NCBI GenBank assembly: GCA_023459215.1
Contig: JAEWVF010000079.1
Coordinates: 33,167-97,166 of the forward strand
DNA: 64,000 bases
From: Chloroflexota bacterium
GTDB lineage: Bacteria > Chloroflexota > Anaerolineae > Anaerolineales > Villigracilaceae
Direction of reading: 5' to 3'
Made by a program: the position numbers and the translations under genes. The notes under the pieces were generated by a model. It had not been told where the DNA came from. It did not search any database and saw only the letters and a program-made list of their open reading frames with translations. Below are positions 39,999 to 47,923 of the stretch, in pieces. Within the stretch, counting starts at the first letter, position 1. The number at the start of each line of letters is the position of its first letter.

Positions 39999-40985
39999 AT
40001 GACCGGTTTTGGTTTTCTTATCGGCCTGGCAGCCGGATTTGTGGCCTGGTTCTTCCTGCGCTATGTGCTGACTTCGCTTTACACCGTTGATCAGAACGAA
40101 CGCGCCGTCAAGACCATCTTCGGGCGAGCCGAGCGAGTCGGGAACGCCACCACGGCGGAATCGCCTCTGGGCGAAACGTTGAGCGAAGAACACAAACTGC
40201 GCTACAACTACCCCCAGGTGCGGGTCATCCCGCCCGGCGGCCCGTACTTCAAGTGGCCCTGGGAGCGAATCTACAAAGTATCCATCGCCACCCAGACCAT
40301 CAACATGGCCCAGGATCTTGAGGACCCGCGCGCAAACGCCGGCGGGACGCTGTTGGAGGCGGTCACCAAGGATCAGCTCAATACCGGCCTGACCGGGCAG
40401 ATCCGCTATCGGGTGGCCGAGAACAACCTGTATGCCTACCTGTTCGGGGTCAAACGCCCGATCCTGCATGTGATGGGCTACTTCGTTTCGGTGCTGCGTG
40501 AACGTATCGCCAGTTTTGTTGCGCCGAATGCAAATGAGGAAGGGATTGGCGGCCTGAGCGGCGTTTCCGGAGTGTCGATCAACGATCTGCGCAAAAACCT
40601 GCGCGACCTGAATGACCACATGGAGCGCGAATGCGCCTCCTCCACAGCGCGCTACGGCATCATCCTGGACGCTTCGCTGATCACGGGCATCGACCCGCCG
40701 CCCGAAGTCGAATCGGCGCTGGCGGCCATCAACACCGCCCACAACCAGGTTTCGTCCGATATCAGCCTGGCCCAGGCTGCCGCCGACCAGAAAATCGTGC
40801 AGTCGAAGCGCGCAGTTGAGATCGAGACCTTGAACGCCCAGGCCGAAGTCGAGCCGCTGGTGGCCCTGGCCGAACAGTTGGCCGCCCTGCAAAAGAGCGG
40901 ACAGGGCGCGCTGCAGGCCTACCTGCGCAACGTGCGCCTGAAGTTGTACAACCGCGCCCAGCAAATCGTACGGGAGGTGGAATAA
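39999..40985 (+). CDS. SPFH/Band 7 domain membrane protein 1
   Basis: A 328-residue protein; ATG 39999 (MTGFGFLIG) has AAAGGAGA upstream and is preferred to ATG 39948. One N-terminal membrane helix (about 5-26) precedes an SPFH domain (ERAVKTIFGRAERV, VIPPGGPYFKWPWERIYKVS) and a C-terminal coiled region rich in Ala, Glu and Gln. SPFH proteins (prohibitin, HflK/C, stomatin) form large rings at the membrane that scaffold proteases or lipids. The next gene is a related SPFH protein sharing one base (TAATG), so the two are probably a hetero-oligomer. Confidence 0.85.
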   Translation: MTGFGFLIGLAAGFVAWFFLRYVLTSLYTVDQNERAVKTIFGRAERVGNATTAESPLGETLSEEHKLRYNYPQVRVIPPGGPYFKWPWERIYKVSIATQTINMAQDLEDPRANAGGTLLEAVTKDQLNTGLTGQIRYRVAENNLYAYLFGVKRPILHVMGYFVSVLRERIASFVAPNANEEGIGGLSGVSGVSINDLRKNLRDLNDHMERECASSTARYGIILDASLITGIDPPPEVESALAAINTAHNQVSSDISLAQAAADQKIVQSKRAVEIETLNAQAEVEPLVALAEQLAALQKSGQGALQAYLRNVRLKLYNRAQQIVREVE

Positions 40986-41890
40986 TGGAAGGCTTCCTGG
41001 TTGAATTTTTGATTGGAGCAGCCATTTCGTTCGTCGGCATGTGGTTCGTGATGCCGATTGTGTTGTTCTTCCTGCGCCTGATCGGCCTGTATACCACGGT
41101 CGAAGAAGGCACCTGCCAGGTATTCATCCTGTTCGGGCGCGTGGTCGGGATTTTGAAGGAGCCGGGGCTGGTCATCCTGCCGCTCAAGTTGGGACCGAGC
41201 GCCTTCCTGGTCAACTGGCTGGGCAGCCGCAAGGTGCTGGATATGCGTCTCGACCAGCAGTATCTGCGCAGCAACCCGGTCAACTCGGAAGAAGGCGCGC
41301 CGATGGGCGTGGGTATCTGGTATGAAATGTATATCAGCGACCCGGTCTCGTACCTGTTCAAGAACGCCGACCCGCGCGGTTCGCTGGCGGCCAACGTTAG
41401 CAATGCGGTGGTGCGCTCGTTGAGCAACATGCCGCTCGAGCAGATGCTGGTCAACCGCCATGGCATGAGCCGGATGGTGCGCGAGGAAGTCTCACCGCGC
41501 TCGCACGAGTGGGGCTACAAACTAGGGTCGGTCTACATCCGCAAGGTGCACTTCCGCGATGTCGGCATGATCCAGCAGATCGAGGCCAAGGTGGTCAACC
41601 GCCTGCGCCAGGTGACTTCGGCCATCAAGCAAGATGGCGCGAACCAGGTCAACATCATCACCAGCACCGCCGAACGCCAAGCGGCGGTTGAGTTCGCCAA
41701 GGCCGGGGCGATCCGCCCGCGGATTGTCGGCGAGGCGATGCACAACATCTCTTCCAACAAGGAAGTTGGTTCGGCCCTGTTCGAAATCCTGGAGACACAG
41801 AACATCCTGGAAGGCAAAGGCCAGTTGACCCTGGTGCCGCCGAACAAGGAACTGCTCAACCAGCTTCTCGTGGCGGGCAAGAACAAGTAA
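40985..41890 (+). CDS. SPFH/Band 7 domain membrane protein 2
   Basis: A 301-residue partner of the preceding protein. A long membrane helix or hairpin (about 4-36) is followed by an SPFH domain (EEGTCQVFILFGRVVGILKEPGLVILP, key core VGILKEPGLVILP) and a C-terminal helical part with AERQAAVEFAKAGAIRP. Its start shares one base with the previous stop. No protease gene is adjacent. A pair of bidirectional hairpins follows, isolating the operon. Confidence 0.85.
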   Translation: MEGFLVEFLIGAAISFVGMWFVMPIVLFFLRLIGLYTTVEEGTCQVFILFGRVVGILKEPGLVILPLKLGPSAFLVNWLGSRKVLDMRLDQQYLRSNPVNSEEGAPMGVGIWYEMYISDPVSYLFKNADPRGSLAANVSNAVVRSLSNMPLEQMLVNRHGMSRMVREEVSPRSHEWGYKLGSVYIRKVHFRDVGMIQQIEAKVVNRLRQVTSAIKQDGANQVNIITSTAERQAAVEFAKAGAIRPRIVGEAMHNISSNKEVGSALFEILETQNILEGKGQLTLVPPNKELLNQLLVAGKNK

Positions 41891-41900
41891 GTGGAAAAGC

Positions 41901-41933
41901 AAAAGGAGCGGTCACAAGAAGACCGCTCCTTTT
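41901..41933. terminator. Bidirectional intrinsic terminator
   Basis: AAAAGGAGCGGTC (41901-41913) pairs with GACCGCTCCTTTT (41921-41933) around a 7-nt loop, with T- and A-runs on both sides. It ends the SPFH operon. Confidence 0.85.
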
Positions 41934-41936
41934 TAC

Positions 41937-41972
41937 GAACAGGGCCGGTGGGGAAACCCGCCGGCCCTGTTC
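41937..41972. other. GC-rich hairpin with GAAA tetraloop before the tipA-like gene end
   Basis: A 16-bp stem (41937-41952 with 41957-41972, one G-U pair) closed by GAAA. No U-run follows on the minus strand, so it is an additional barrier rather than a classic terminator. Confidence 0.55.
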
Positions 41973-41974
41973 GT

Positions 41975-42718
41975 TTACTTTTTACTTTCCACATAAACCC
42001 TGACCGCATCGCGCATGAATTCAGCCAGTTTCGGGTCGATGGCGTCGTAGGTGGCGCGGAAGCGCGGATCGTTGACATAGCCCTCCGCCAGGCCGAGCAA
42101 CTGCTCGAGGTTGGGGGTCCAGAAGTAATCCATGTGCGCCCGCCAGCGTTCGATCAGGGCCTGGACTTCGGGTGAAGCCGCGCCGCGCGGCATGGCAGCC
42201 ACCATCTCAATGTAAATCTGCTTGCCCTCGGCCAGGATGGCCTGCTGCTTCTCTTTCCCGTAGGCCTTCCACTTGCGGTTGGATTCGCGCACAGTCTCGG
42301 GGTCGTACATCTGCTCCGCTTCGCGGGCGTAGCGTTCCTCTTCTTCGGGGGTAAAGCCGGAGAAAATCTGTTTGTTGTCCATCAGTTTTTGTCCTTTCAG
42401 GTAGGCAATTGTATTGTCCACCGTGCTCACAAGAGTTTCCAGGCGTTTGATGCGCCTGGCGATCTCGGTTTTGTGGCTTTCCAGCGCCGACAGGACATCG
42501 AAATCACGGCGTCCCATGATCTTCTTGATGTCTTCGAGCGGCAATCCCAACTCACGGTAAAACAGGATTTGCTGCAAGTGCAGGGCAGCCTGCTCCCCGT
42601 AATAGCGATAGCCGTTTTCGCCAACCCGGGACGGCTTAAGCAGGCCGATCTGGTCGTAGTGGTGCAGGGTGCGGGGAGTGACTCCCGCCAGGCTGGAAAG
42701 TTGTTTGACGGTGAACAT
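41975..42718 (-). CDS. MerR-family regulator with TipAS ligand-binding domain
   Basis: About 247 residues from ATG 42718 (MFTVKQLSSLAGVTPRTLHHYD); an ATG at 42730 is possible. A MerR winged-helix (1-70) and coiled coil lead to a TipAS domain (about 140-247; FSGFTPEEEERYAREAEQMYD, helical). TipA-type regulators bind thiopeptide-like or other amphipathic drugs and activate their own promoter. The promoter here (42757-42787) has the overlong 19-bp spacer typical for MerR control. The divergent gene is a PadR regulator. Confidence 0.88.
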   Translation of the reverse strand: MFTVKQLSSLAGVTPRTLHHYDQIGLLKPSRVGENGYRYYGEQAALHLQQILFYRELGLPLEDIKKIMGRRDFDVLSALESHKTEIARRIKRLETLVSTVDNTIAYLKGQKLMDNKQIFSGFTPEEEERYAREAEQMYDPETVRESNRKWKAYGKEKQQAILAEGKQIYIEMVAAMPRGAASPEVQALIERWRAHMDYFWTPNLEQLLGLAEGYVNDPRFRATYDAIDPKLAEFMRDAVRVYVESKK

Positions 42719-42756
42719 GTTCTCATCCAATCGTACGGTTTTGCGCGCTGGCCTGA

Positions 42757-42787
42757 ATATAAACTATGACGTAACGTTAATGTCAAG
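42757..42787 (-). promoter_or_regulatory. MerR-type promoter with 19-bp spacer
   Basis: On the minus strand TTGACA (42787-42782) and TATATT (42762-42757) are 19 bp apart; the spacer contains AACGTT and repeated ACGT elements. MerR-family activators act by realigning such overlong spacers. Confidence 0.65.
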
Positions 42788-42803
42788 GGTTTAATCAACC
42801 TCT

Positions 42804-42832
42804 TGACATTTTTGTCCGCCAATATTACTATT
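42804..42832 (+). promoter_or_regulatory. Promoter of the PadR-hydrolase operon
   Basis: TTGACA (42804-42809) and TACTAT (42827-42832) are 17 bp apart, followed by an AATATT-N6-GATATATT-like dyad (42822-42842) that could be a PadR operator. Confidence 0.55.
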
Positions 42833-42858
42833 AGATATATTACGAAAGGATACTCAAA

Positions 42859-43395
42859 ATGGAATTTGTTATTCTCGGCCTGCTCGCCCTGCGCGCAATG
42901 ACCGTTTACGAACTGAATAAAGCCCTCGAGCGCGGCGTCTCGCTGTTCTACAGCGCCAGCTTTGGCAGCATCAACGCCGCCATCGCCAAAATGCTGGAAA
43001 AAGGCTGGATCAGCGTCCAGGAAATGGTCGAAAACGGACGCAACAAAAAAGTTTTCCACCTGACCCCCACAGGAAGACAGGCCTTTCAGGATTGGCTGGC
43101 CGCAGAAATCGAGGCCGAAAAGGTCAAGGACCCGGCCCTGACCCGCCTGTACTTCATGGGCTTTGCCGCGCCCGCCGAACGGATCCGCGTACTGGAAGCG
43201 CACCTGGTAAACCTGAGCCAGTTCCTGGCCCGGCTGGATTTCATCCAACAACAGGCCACGGAATTGCAAATTGGGCCGGAACTGCAAACCGTGGTCAAGT
43301 TCCAGATGCTGACCCTGCAATATGGGCGCGATTTTTACGCTTTCAATATCCGCTGGTATGAAACCCTGCTTGCAGAACTCAAAGAGGAAAACTGA
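42859..43395 (+). CDS. PadR-family transcriptional regulator
   Basis: A 178-residue regulator with a PadR winged helix (about 1-85: LGLLALRAMTVYELNKAL, FGSINAAIAKMLEKGWI, NKKVFHLTPTGRQAF) and a C-terminal helical dimerisation domain with TRLYFMGFAAPAERIRVLEAHL. PadR proteins usually repress their own operon until a small molecule binds. The gene overlaps the alpha/beta hydrolase gene by one base. AAAGGA lies before the ATG. Confidence 0.87.
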   Translation: MEFVILGLLALRAMTVYELNKALERGVSLFYSASFGSINAAIAKMLEKGWISVQEMVENGRNKKVFHLTPTGRQAFQDWLAAEIEAEKVKDPALTRLYFMGFAAPAERIRVLEAHLVNLSQFLARLDFIQQQATELQIGPELQTVVKFQMLTLQYGRDFYAFNIRWYETLLAELKEEN

Positions 43396-44192
43396 TGAAA
43401 TCCCTGCAAGAAAAACAACTCGCACAAGAAAAGTATAGCCTGTACTATTACACCCAGGGCGACCCGGCCAAAGAAGCGCTGGTTTTCATCCATCCGGCCT
43501 ACGGCGACCACACCTGTTTCCATCATCAGTACGATGACTTCGCTGAAAACTACCACGTGATTGGCATCGATATGCTCGGACACGGCCAATCACAGGTTAA
43601 CGGCGCAAATGTCACCATCGAAAAAACCGCCGACCTGGTGGCTGAAATCATCGCAAAGGAAGGCCATCGGGATGCTCACCTGGTAGGTGTCTCGCTCGGA
43701 TCGCTGATGGCTCAATATATTGCTGACAAGTATCCGCAGCGGGTTCGCTCGGTGACTGTGACCGGCGGCTACAGCATCTTCGGCGACAATTCAGCCATCA
43801 ACAAAGCCCAAAGTCGCGAAATCATCAAGGCTTTTTTGCTGATCCTCTTTAATATGGATGGTTTCCGCCGCTATGTGGTCAAGAGTACCAATGTGGTCGA
43901 CAGTGAACGCGAAATCTTTTATCGGGCGATGCAGCGCTTTACCAGGAGCTCACTGCGGGTGATGCCCGGCATGAGCAAAATCATGGATAAAACCCAAAAA
44001 CGCCTGGCCCAGCCGCTGTTGATTGTCGCCGGGGAACATGACCTGCCGATTGTCTACAGCAATTCGCTGGAATGGCACAAGCTGGAGCCCAACAGCCGGT
44101 TGGCGTGCATCCCGGACGCCGGACACTGCGCCAACATGGACAATCCGGCGGAGTTCAACCGGGTACTGGCCGAATTCCTGGCCGGGCAATAA
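43395..44192 (+). CDS. Alpha/beta hydrolase
   Basis: A 265-residue alpha/beta-hydrolase-fold protein with a complete catalytic triad: nucleophile in GVSLGS near residues 97-102, acid in GEHDLP near 216, and histidine in DAGHCANM near 240. An oxyanion segment IHPAYGDH near 33 replaces the usual HG motif. The substrate is unknown. It is the target or partner gene of the PadR regulator, with which it is translationally coupled. Confidence 0.85.
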   Translation: MKSLQEKQLAQEKYSLYYYTQGDPAKEALVFIHPAYGDHTCFHHQYDDFAENYHVIGIDMLGHGQSQVNGANVTIEKTADLVAEIIAKEGHRDAHLVGVSLGSLMAQYIADKYPQRVRSVTVTGGYSIFGDNSAINKAQSREIIKAFLLILFNMDGFRRYVVKSTNVVDSEREIFYRAMQRFTRSSLRVMPGMSKIMDKTQKRLAQPLLIVAGEHDLPIVYSNSLEWHKLEPNSRLACIPDAGHCANMDNPAEFNRVLAEFLAGQ

Positions 44193-44200
44193 AATTAAAA

Positions 44201-44231
44201 GTGCAGGACAAGCCTCCCGCTTGCCCTGCAC
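44201..44231. terminator. Hairpin between convergent hydrolase and SDR genes
   Basis: GTGCAGGACAAGC (44201-44213) pairs with GCTTGCCCTGCAC (44219-44231), one mismatch, 5-nt loop, with A-rich sequence before it that would be a U-run on the minus strand. Likely terminator for the SDR gene. Confidence 0.6.
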
Positions 44232-44253
44232 AGCCAAAGTCGTAGCCGGATTT

Positions 44254-45099
44254 TTACAAAATCATCTCAAGGCTCAGGTTCCAAAGCTGTTCGGCGGCAG
44301 CCCGGTCATAGCTGGCCGGATCGGATTGCACCTCGCGGGCATCGACAAAATATTTGCCGCTGACCCCGTCCACTTCGCGCGAGGTCGCCAGGTAAATGCT
44401 GGTCGAAGCGCCGTCGTTGGTATTCTTGGCCACCGGCGAAAGAAGGCGCAGCACCAGACGCATCAGGAAGCCGTTGTTCTTGCCAAACTCGCTGGACACA
44501 AAACCCGGATGCAGGGCATTGACCGTTACGCCGCTGCCTTCCAGGCGGCGGGCGAGTTCATAAGTAAAGAGCACGTTGCACAACTTTGACTGGCTGTAAG
44601 CGGCAAAACCCGAGTAATTTTTCTGGCATTGGATATCGCCGAAATTGACTTTTGCGCCGCGATGGGCATCGGAAGAAACATTGATGATGCGCGCCGGGGC
44701 GCTGGCCTTCAAAACATCCAGCAGCAGGTGGGTCAGCAGGAAATAATTAAGATGGTTCAAGGCGAACGTCATCTCGACGCCTTCCTTGGACACCTGGCGG
44801 GTCATAAAAACACCGCCGGCATTGTTCAGGAGCACATCCAGGCGGGTATGACGCTTCTTGAACTCATACGCGGCGCGGTGGACATCTTCCTTGAGCGACA
44901 GGTCGGCGACGATGTATTCGAGGTTGGGGTTGCCCGTTTCGGCCTTGAGTTCATCGATCACCCGAACGCATTTCTCAGGCGAACGGCTGACGATGGTCAC
45001 CTGCGCGCCGCGCCGCGCCAGTTCGCGGGCCGTTACCAGGCCAATCCCGGCGGTTGCGCCAGTGACCAAAACCGTCTTGTTTTGCATGGATACTGTCAT
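44254..45099 (-). CDS. Short-chain dehydrogenase/reductase, retinol-dehydrogenase-like
   Basis: A 281-residue oxidoreductase. ATG 45099 (MTVSMQNKTVLVTG) follows GGAGG at 5 nt. NAD(P) motif TGATAGIG near 13-20, NNAG near 90-93, catalytic Ser in VSSDAHRG, and YSQSK near 168-172 are complete. Length and sequence style resemble animal retinol dehydrogenase/WW-domain oxidoreductase-like SDRs. Substrate unknown. Confidence 0.87.
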   Translation of the reverse strand: MTVSMQNKTVLVTGATAGIGLVTARELARRGAQVTIVSRSPEKCVRVIDELKAETGNPNLEYIVADLSLKEDVHRAAYEFKKRHTRLDVLLNNAGGVFMTRQVSKEGVEMTFALNHLNYFLLTHLLLDVLKASAPARIINVSSDAHRGAKVNFGDIQCQKNYSGFAAYSQSKLCNVLFTYELARRLEGSGVTVNALHPGFVSSEFGKNNGFLMRLVLRLLSPVAKNTNDGASTSIYLATSREVDGVSGKYFVDAREVQSDPASYDRAAAEQLWNLSLEMIL

Positions 45100-45193
45100 T
45101 GCGGCCTCCAAAACCAATCCAATTATACCCGCCCCGGCCCAATCCAGCCGCCGGGCCGCAAAAACCGGGTAGAATCCAGGCAAGGAGCAGACT

Positions 45194-45487
45194 ATGACCA
45201 CCGACCCTACTCAAATCGAAGTAAGCCATAATCCGCAGCAACACCGTTTCCAGGTTGAAATCGAAAGCCACCTGGCCGTGCTCGAGTACCGGCTGGACGG
45301 CTCGACAATCACCTTCACCCACACCGGCGTCCCAACGGCGCTCGAAGGCCGCGGGCTGGGCAGCAAACTCGTCCGCGCCGGGCTGGATCATGCCCGCAGC
45401 CAGGGCTGGCGGGTTATTCCGCTGTGTTCGTTCGTGGCATCCTACATTCAGAAGAAGCCCGAATACCAGGATTTGCTGGCCCAATAA
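45194..45487 (+). CDS. Small GNAT-type N-acetyltransferase (YidJ/Gcn5-like)
   Basis: A 97-residue minimal GNAT protein. The acetyl-CoA loop is ALEGRGLGSKLVRAGLDHAR (core GRGLGSKL), followed by VIPLCSFVASYIQKKPEYQDL, typical for the short YjdJ/COG2388 family. AAGGAGCA lies before the ATG. Substrate unknown. A terminator follows. Confidence 0.85.
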   Translation: MTTDPTQIEVSHNPQQHRFQVEIESHLAVLEYRLDGSTITFTHTGVPTALEGRGLGSKLVRAGLDHARSQGWRVIPLCSFVASYIQKKPEYQDLLAQ

Positions 45488-45503
45488 AGCCGGTTCCCAA
45501 CAA

Positions 45504-45529
45504 AAAACTGCCTGAACAACGGCAGTTTT
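45504..45529. terminator. Bidirectional intrinsic terminator
   Basis: AAAACTGCC (45504-45512) pairs with GGCAGTTTT (45521-45529) around an 8-nt loop. It separates the acetyltransferase gene from the convergent kinase gene. Confidence 0.8.
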
Positions 45530-45536
45530 CTGTTGT

Positions 45537-47345
45537 CTATTCGTATTGAGCCAGCAGCGCTTCCGCCTGTTGACGCACCCAGGCCGGGAGCGATTCGCGC
45601 TCGAGGAGCGAGGTCAAAGTCGCGCGGGCCTCGTCCGGCTTGCCTTCGCGGAACAAGGCTTCCGCCTCCACCAGCGCCGCTTCGGGAAAAACATCCAGCC
45701 CGCGGCGAACCTCGCCCAGGATTTCACGCGCTTCAACGAAGCGGCCCTCATGCAAAATCAAATAGCGCGCCTGGGCCATCAGGAAGGTCGGCTTGTCGGC
45801 CTTTTGCAGGGCTTCGCCGTCGAGCAAATCGGGGGCCAGCGGATTCTCCGCCGCAAAATAAGCCGACCGGCGCAAATTGTCGCTCAACAAGGCCAGGCGC
45901 GGACGGGCTTCGAAGGCGCGCAGGTAGAGCATGAATGCTCCCGGCCAGCGCTGCTGGCGTTCGAGGCTCTTGGCCAGACCGAGCAGCAAGGGCACATCCT
46001 CGCGGGCGAGTTCCGCAGCCAGGCGGATTTCAGCGTAACCTTCGAGTTCCTGGCCGGATTCGATCAGGGCCAAACCCAACTCGACATGCGCAATCGCCGA
46101 ATCGGGTTCACCCTCGGCCCGCTGGCTGGCCTCGTCCAGCGGACGGATTTCAAGCGGGATGGAATTGACTTCCTCCAGGGCCGGATTTTGCGGCTGTTCG
46201 GGGCTGGCGACCGCCTGAACCTGGGGGGCGTCTTCAGGGCCAAAAACGCCCATATCGTTCAACATGCCGATGCCCAGGCAGCAAATACACAAAAAGACCG
46301 GCAGGCCGGCCAGGAGCCACTTCCAGGGGATGCGGCGTTTTGGCGTCTGGCCGGGTTCGGCAGGCACAGTATCCGTTTCGGCGCGCACCGTTTGGATGAC
46401 AATCCGCCCGCCATCGGCGGAAACCGTTTCCGCTGGGCTGGCAGGGGTGGCCATGACGGTCGAGGCCGGAGGCGCAGCGGGCGGAATCGCGGCCACCTGG
46501 GCCGGGGCAGCGCTGCGCGGCTCCTGCCAGGCGGACAAAAAGTCGCGCACAAAAGCGGCGACATCGACGTAACGGTCGCCGCGGTCCTTGGCCAGGGCCT
46601 TGAGCAGCACCCGCTCGACCTCCAGCGAAAGGGTCGGGTTGACCTGGGTCGGCAGGGGCAGCGGGGAATAAATGTGATCGTGGATGATCGAAAATGGGGT
46701 ATCGGCGCTGAACGGCACACGTCCGGTGGTCATTTCATAGGCCATGACGCCGAAGGAATAAATGTCGGTGCCCTGGTCGAGGTCCGATTTGCCCAGGGCT
46801 TGCTCCGGTGAAATGTACTGGGGCGTGCCCAGAATCATGTCGGAGGTCAGGGTCAAATCGCCGGATTGGGCAATCCGCGCCAGGCCGAAATCGGCCAGGT
46901 AAATGCCACCATCGCTGGCCAGGATGACGTTGCTGGGTTTAATATCACGGTGCAGGATGCCCTGTTTATGGGCATAAGCCAGACCCGCCCCCACCTGCGT
47001 GATGATCCGGCTGACCTCGGCGGGATCGAGCGGACCGCTGTGCAGGCGAGCCTTGAGGGTATCGCCCTCGATATATTTCATCACCAGGTAAGGCCGACCG
47101 CCATGCTCGGCGTAATCGTAGATCGGGACAATATTCTGGTGTTCGAGACGTGCTACCAGGCGTGCTTCGCGCTGAAAACGAGCCAGGAAATTGGGGTCTT
47201 CGAGAAAAGCCTGATGCAATACTTTAATGGCAACATAACGGTCGAGCGAGGCATGATAGGCCTTGTAAACCGTGGCCATCCCGCCCTGGCCAAGTTGTTC
47301 AACGATCCGGTATGGCCCGATGGTTTCTCCGATAGTGAAAGACAT
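45537..47345 (-). CDS. Serine/threonine protein kinase with C-terminal TPR-like region
   Basis: A 602-residue PknB-type kinase. The kinase domain (about 10-270) has GQGGMATVYKA, catalytic K41 in VAIKVL, HRDIKPSNV near 132, DFGLAR near 152, and GTPQYISPEQA. A Pro/Ala/Thr linker precedes one membrane helix (about 343-362, LLAGLPVFLCICCLGIGML), and the outer 240 residues are helical and TPR-like (AHVELGLALIESGQELEGYAEI). Unusually, no PASTA domain is present. The protein senses or binds outside and phosphorylates inside the cell; targets unknown. Confidence 0.9.
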   Translation of the reverse strand: MSFTIGETIGPYRIVEQLGQGGMATVYKAYHASLDRYVAIKVLHQAFLEDPNFLARFQREARLVARLEHQNIVPIYDYAEHGGRPYLVMKYIEGDTLKARLHSGPLDPAEVSRIITQVGAGLAYAHKQGILHRDIKPSNVILASDGGIYLADFGLARIAQSGDLTLTSDMILGTPQYISPEQALGKSDLDQGTDIYSFGVMAYEMTTGRVPFSADTPFSIIHDHIYSPLPLPTQVNPTLSLEVERVLLKALAKDRGDRYVDVAAFVRDFLSAWQEPRSAAPAQVAAIPPAAPPASTVMATPASPAETVSADGGRIVIQTVRAETDTVPAEPGQTPKRRIPWKWLLAGLPVFLCICCLGIGMLNDMGVFGPEDAPQVQAVASPEQPQNPALEEVNSIPLEIRPLDEASQRAEGEPDSAIAHVELGLALIESGQELEGYAEIRLAAELAREDVPLLLGLAKSLERQQRWPGAFMLYLRAFEARPRLALLSDNLRRSAYFAAENPLAPDLLDGEALQKADKPTFLMAQARYLILHEGRFVEAREILGEVRRGLDVFPEAALVEAEALFREGKPDEARATLTSLLERESLPAWVRQQAEALLAQYE

Positions 47346-47397
47346 AGGCTTTCCTTAAAACAAGATGATTTTCCCCATTATAGCCCAAGAGCCGGGC

Positions 47398-47787
47398 TTA
47401 TCTCGAAAAATACCGCTGGAGAGCGTAAATCGCCAGCCCAAGCAAAGCGCCGACGGCATCAATCAGCACATCCAGCGGACTGGGGGTGCGTCCCGGCACG
47501 AAAGACTGATGGAATTCATCGCTGGCCGAATAGGCAACCGCCAGGAGCCAGGCCAGGGCCAGCGTTTTCAATGCGGGGACACCCGCTTCCCAAAGCGGCC
47601 TGCGCCAGTGCAAAAAAGCCAGCGCCAGGAGCGCATAGCCCAGGGCATGGCCGCCCTTCTTGACCAGCAGGTCAAACAGGCCAAAGCGCGGCATTTCGCT
47701 GGACGGGATGGAGGAAAAGCCGAAGATGACGACCATCATTAGCACTGCCGGCAGCCAACGAGGGAGTTTTGTCAGGAATGTTTGCAT
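47398..47787 (-). CDS. VanZ-like membrane protein
   Basis: A 129-residue protein with four hydrophobic helices and VanZ-family motifs: SSIPSSEMP, KGGHALGYALLA near 50, SASDEFHQSFVPGRTPSPLDVLIDAVGALLG, whose DEFHQSFVPGR core is the family hallmark. VanZ proteins give low-level teicoplanin resistance in some hosts; most members have no known role. ATG 47787 is chosen because a TAAAAT box (minus 47800-47795) lies 7 bp before it with no SD; the longer frame to 47940 is not supported. Confidence 0.83.
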   Translation of the reverse strand: MQTFLTKLPRWLPAVLMMVVIFGFSSIPSSEMPRFGLFDLLVKKGGHALGYALLALAFLHWRRPLWEAGVPALKTLALAWLLAVAYSASDEFHQSFVPGRTPSPLDVLIDAVGALLGLAIYALQRYFSR

Positions 47788-47794
47788 GATGGCC

Positions 47795-47800
47795 ATTTTA
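47795..47800 (-). promoter_or_regulatory. -10 box for a probable leaderless transcript
   Basis: TAAAAT on the minus strand ends 7 bp before ATG 47787, with no SD. Confidence 0.5.
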
Positions 47801-47911
47801 CCCGATGCGCCTCCCATAAGAGTAACAAAGAACTTTTGACACGAATTGATATGAATTGTCTTTGACCTTTTCGTGAAATTCGTGCCCAGCGTTTTTAAGC
47901 CATTTTTGTGG

Positions 47912-47917
47912 TAAAAC
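47912..47917 (+). promoter_or_regulatory. -10-like box before the pabBC gene
   Basis: TAAAAC ends 6 bp before ATG 47924 and no SD is present, matching the leaderless pattern of other genes in this window. It is weaker than the other boxes because of the final C. Confidence 0.35.
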
Positions 47918-47923
47918 CACATC

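Noticed and set aside
45546..46811. Open frame of 421 codons antisense to the Ser/Thr kinase
   Set aside because: The sense frame has all kinase motifs; the antisense one is Gly/Gln/Arg-rich with no domain.
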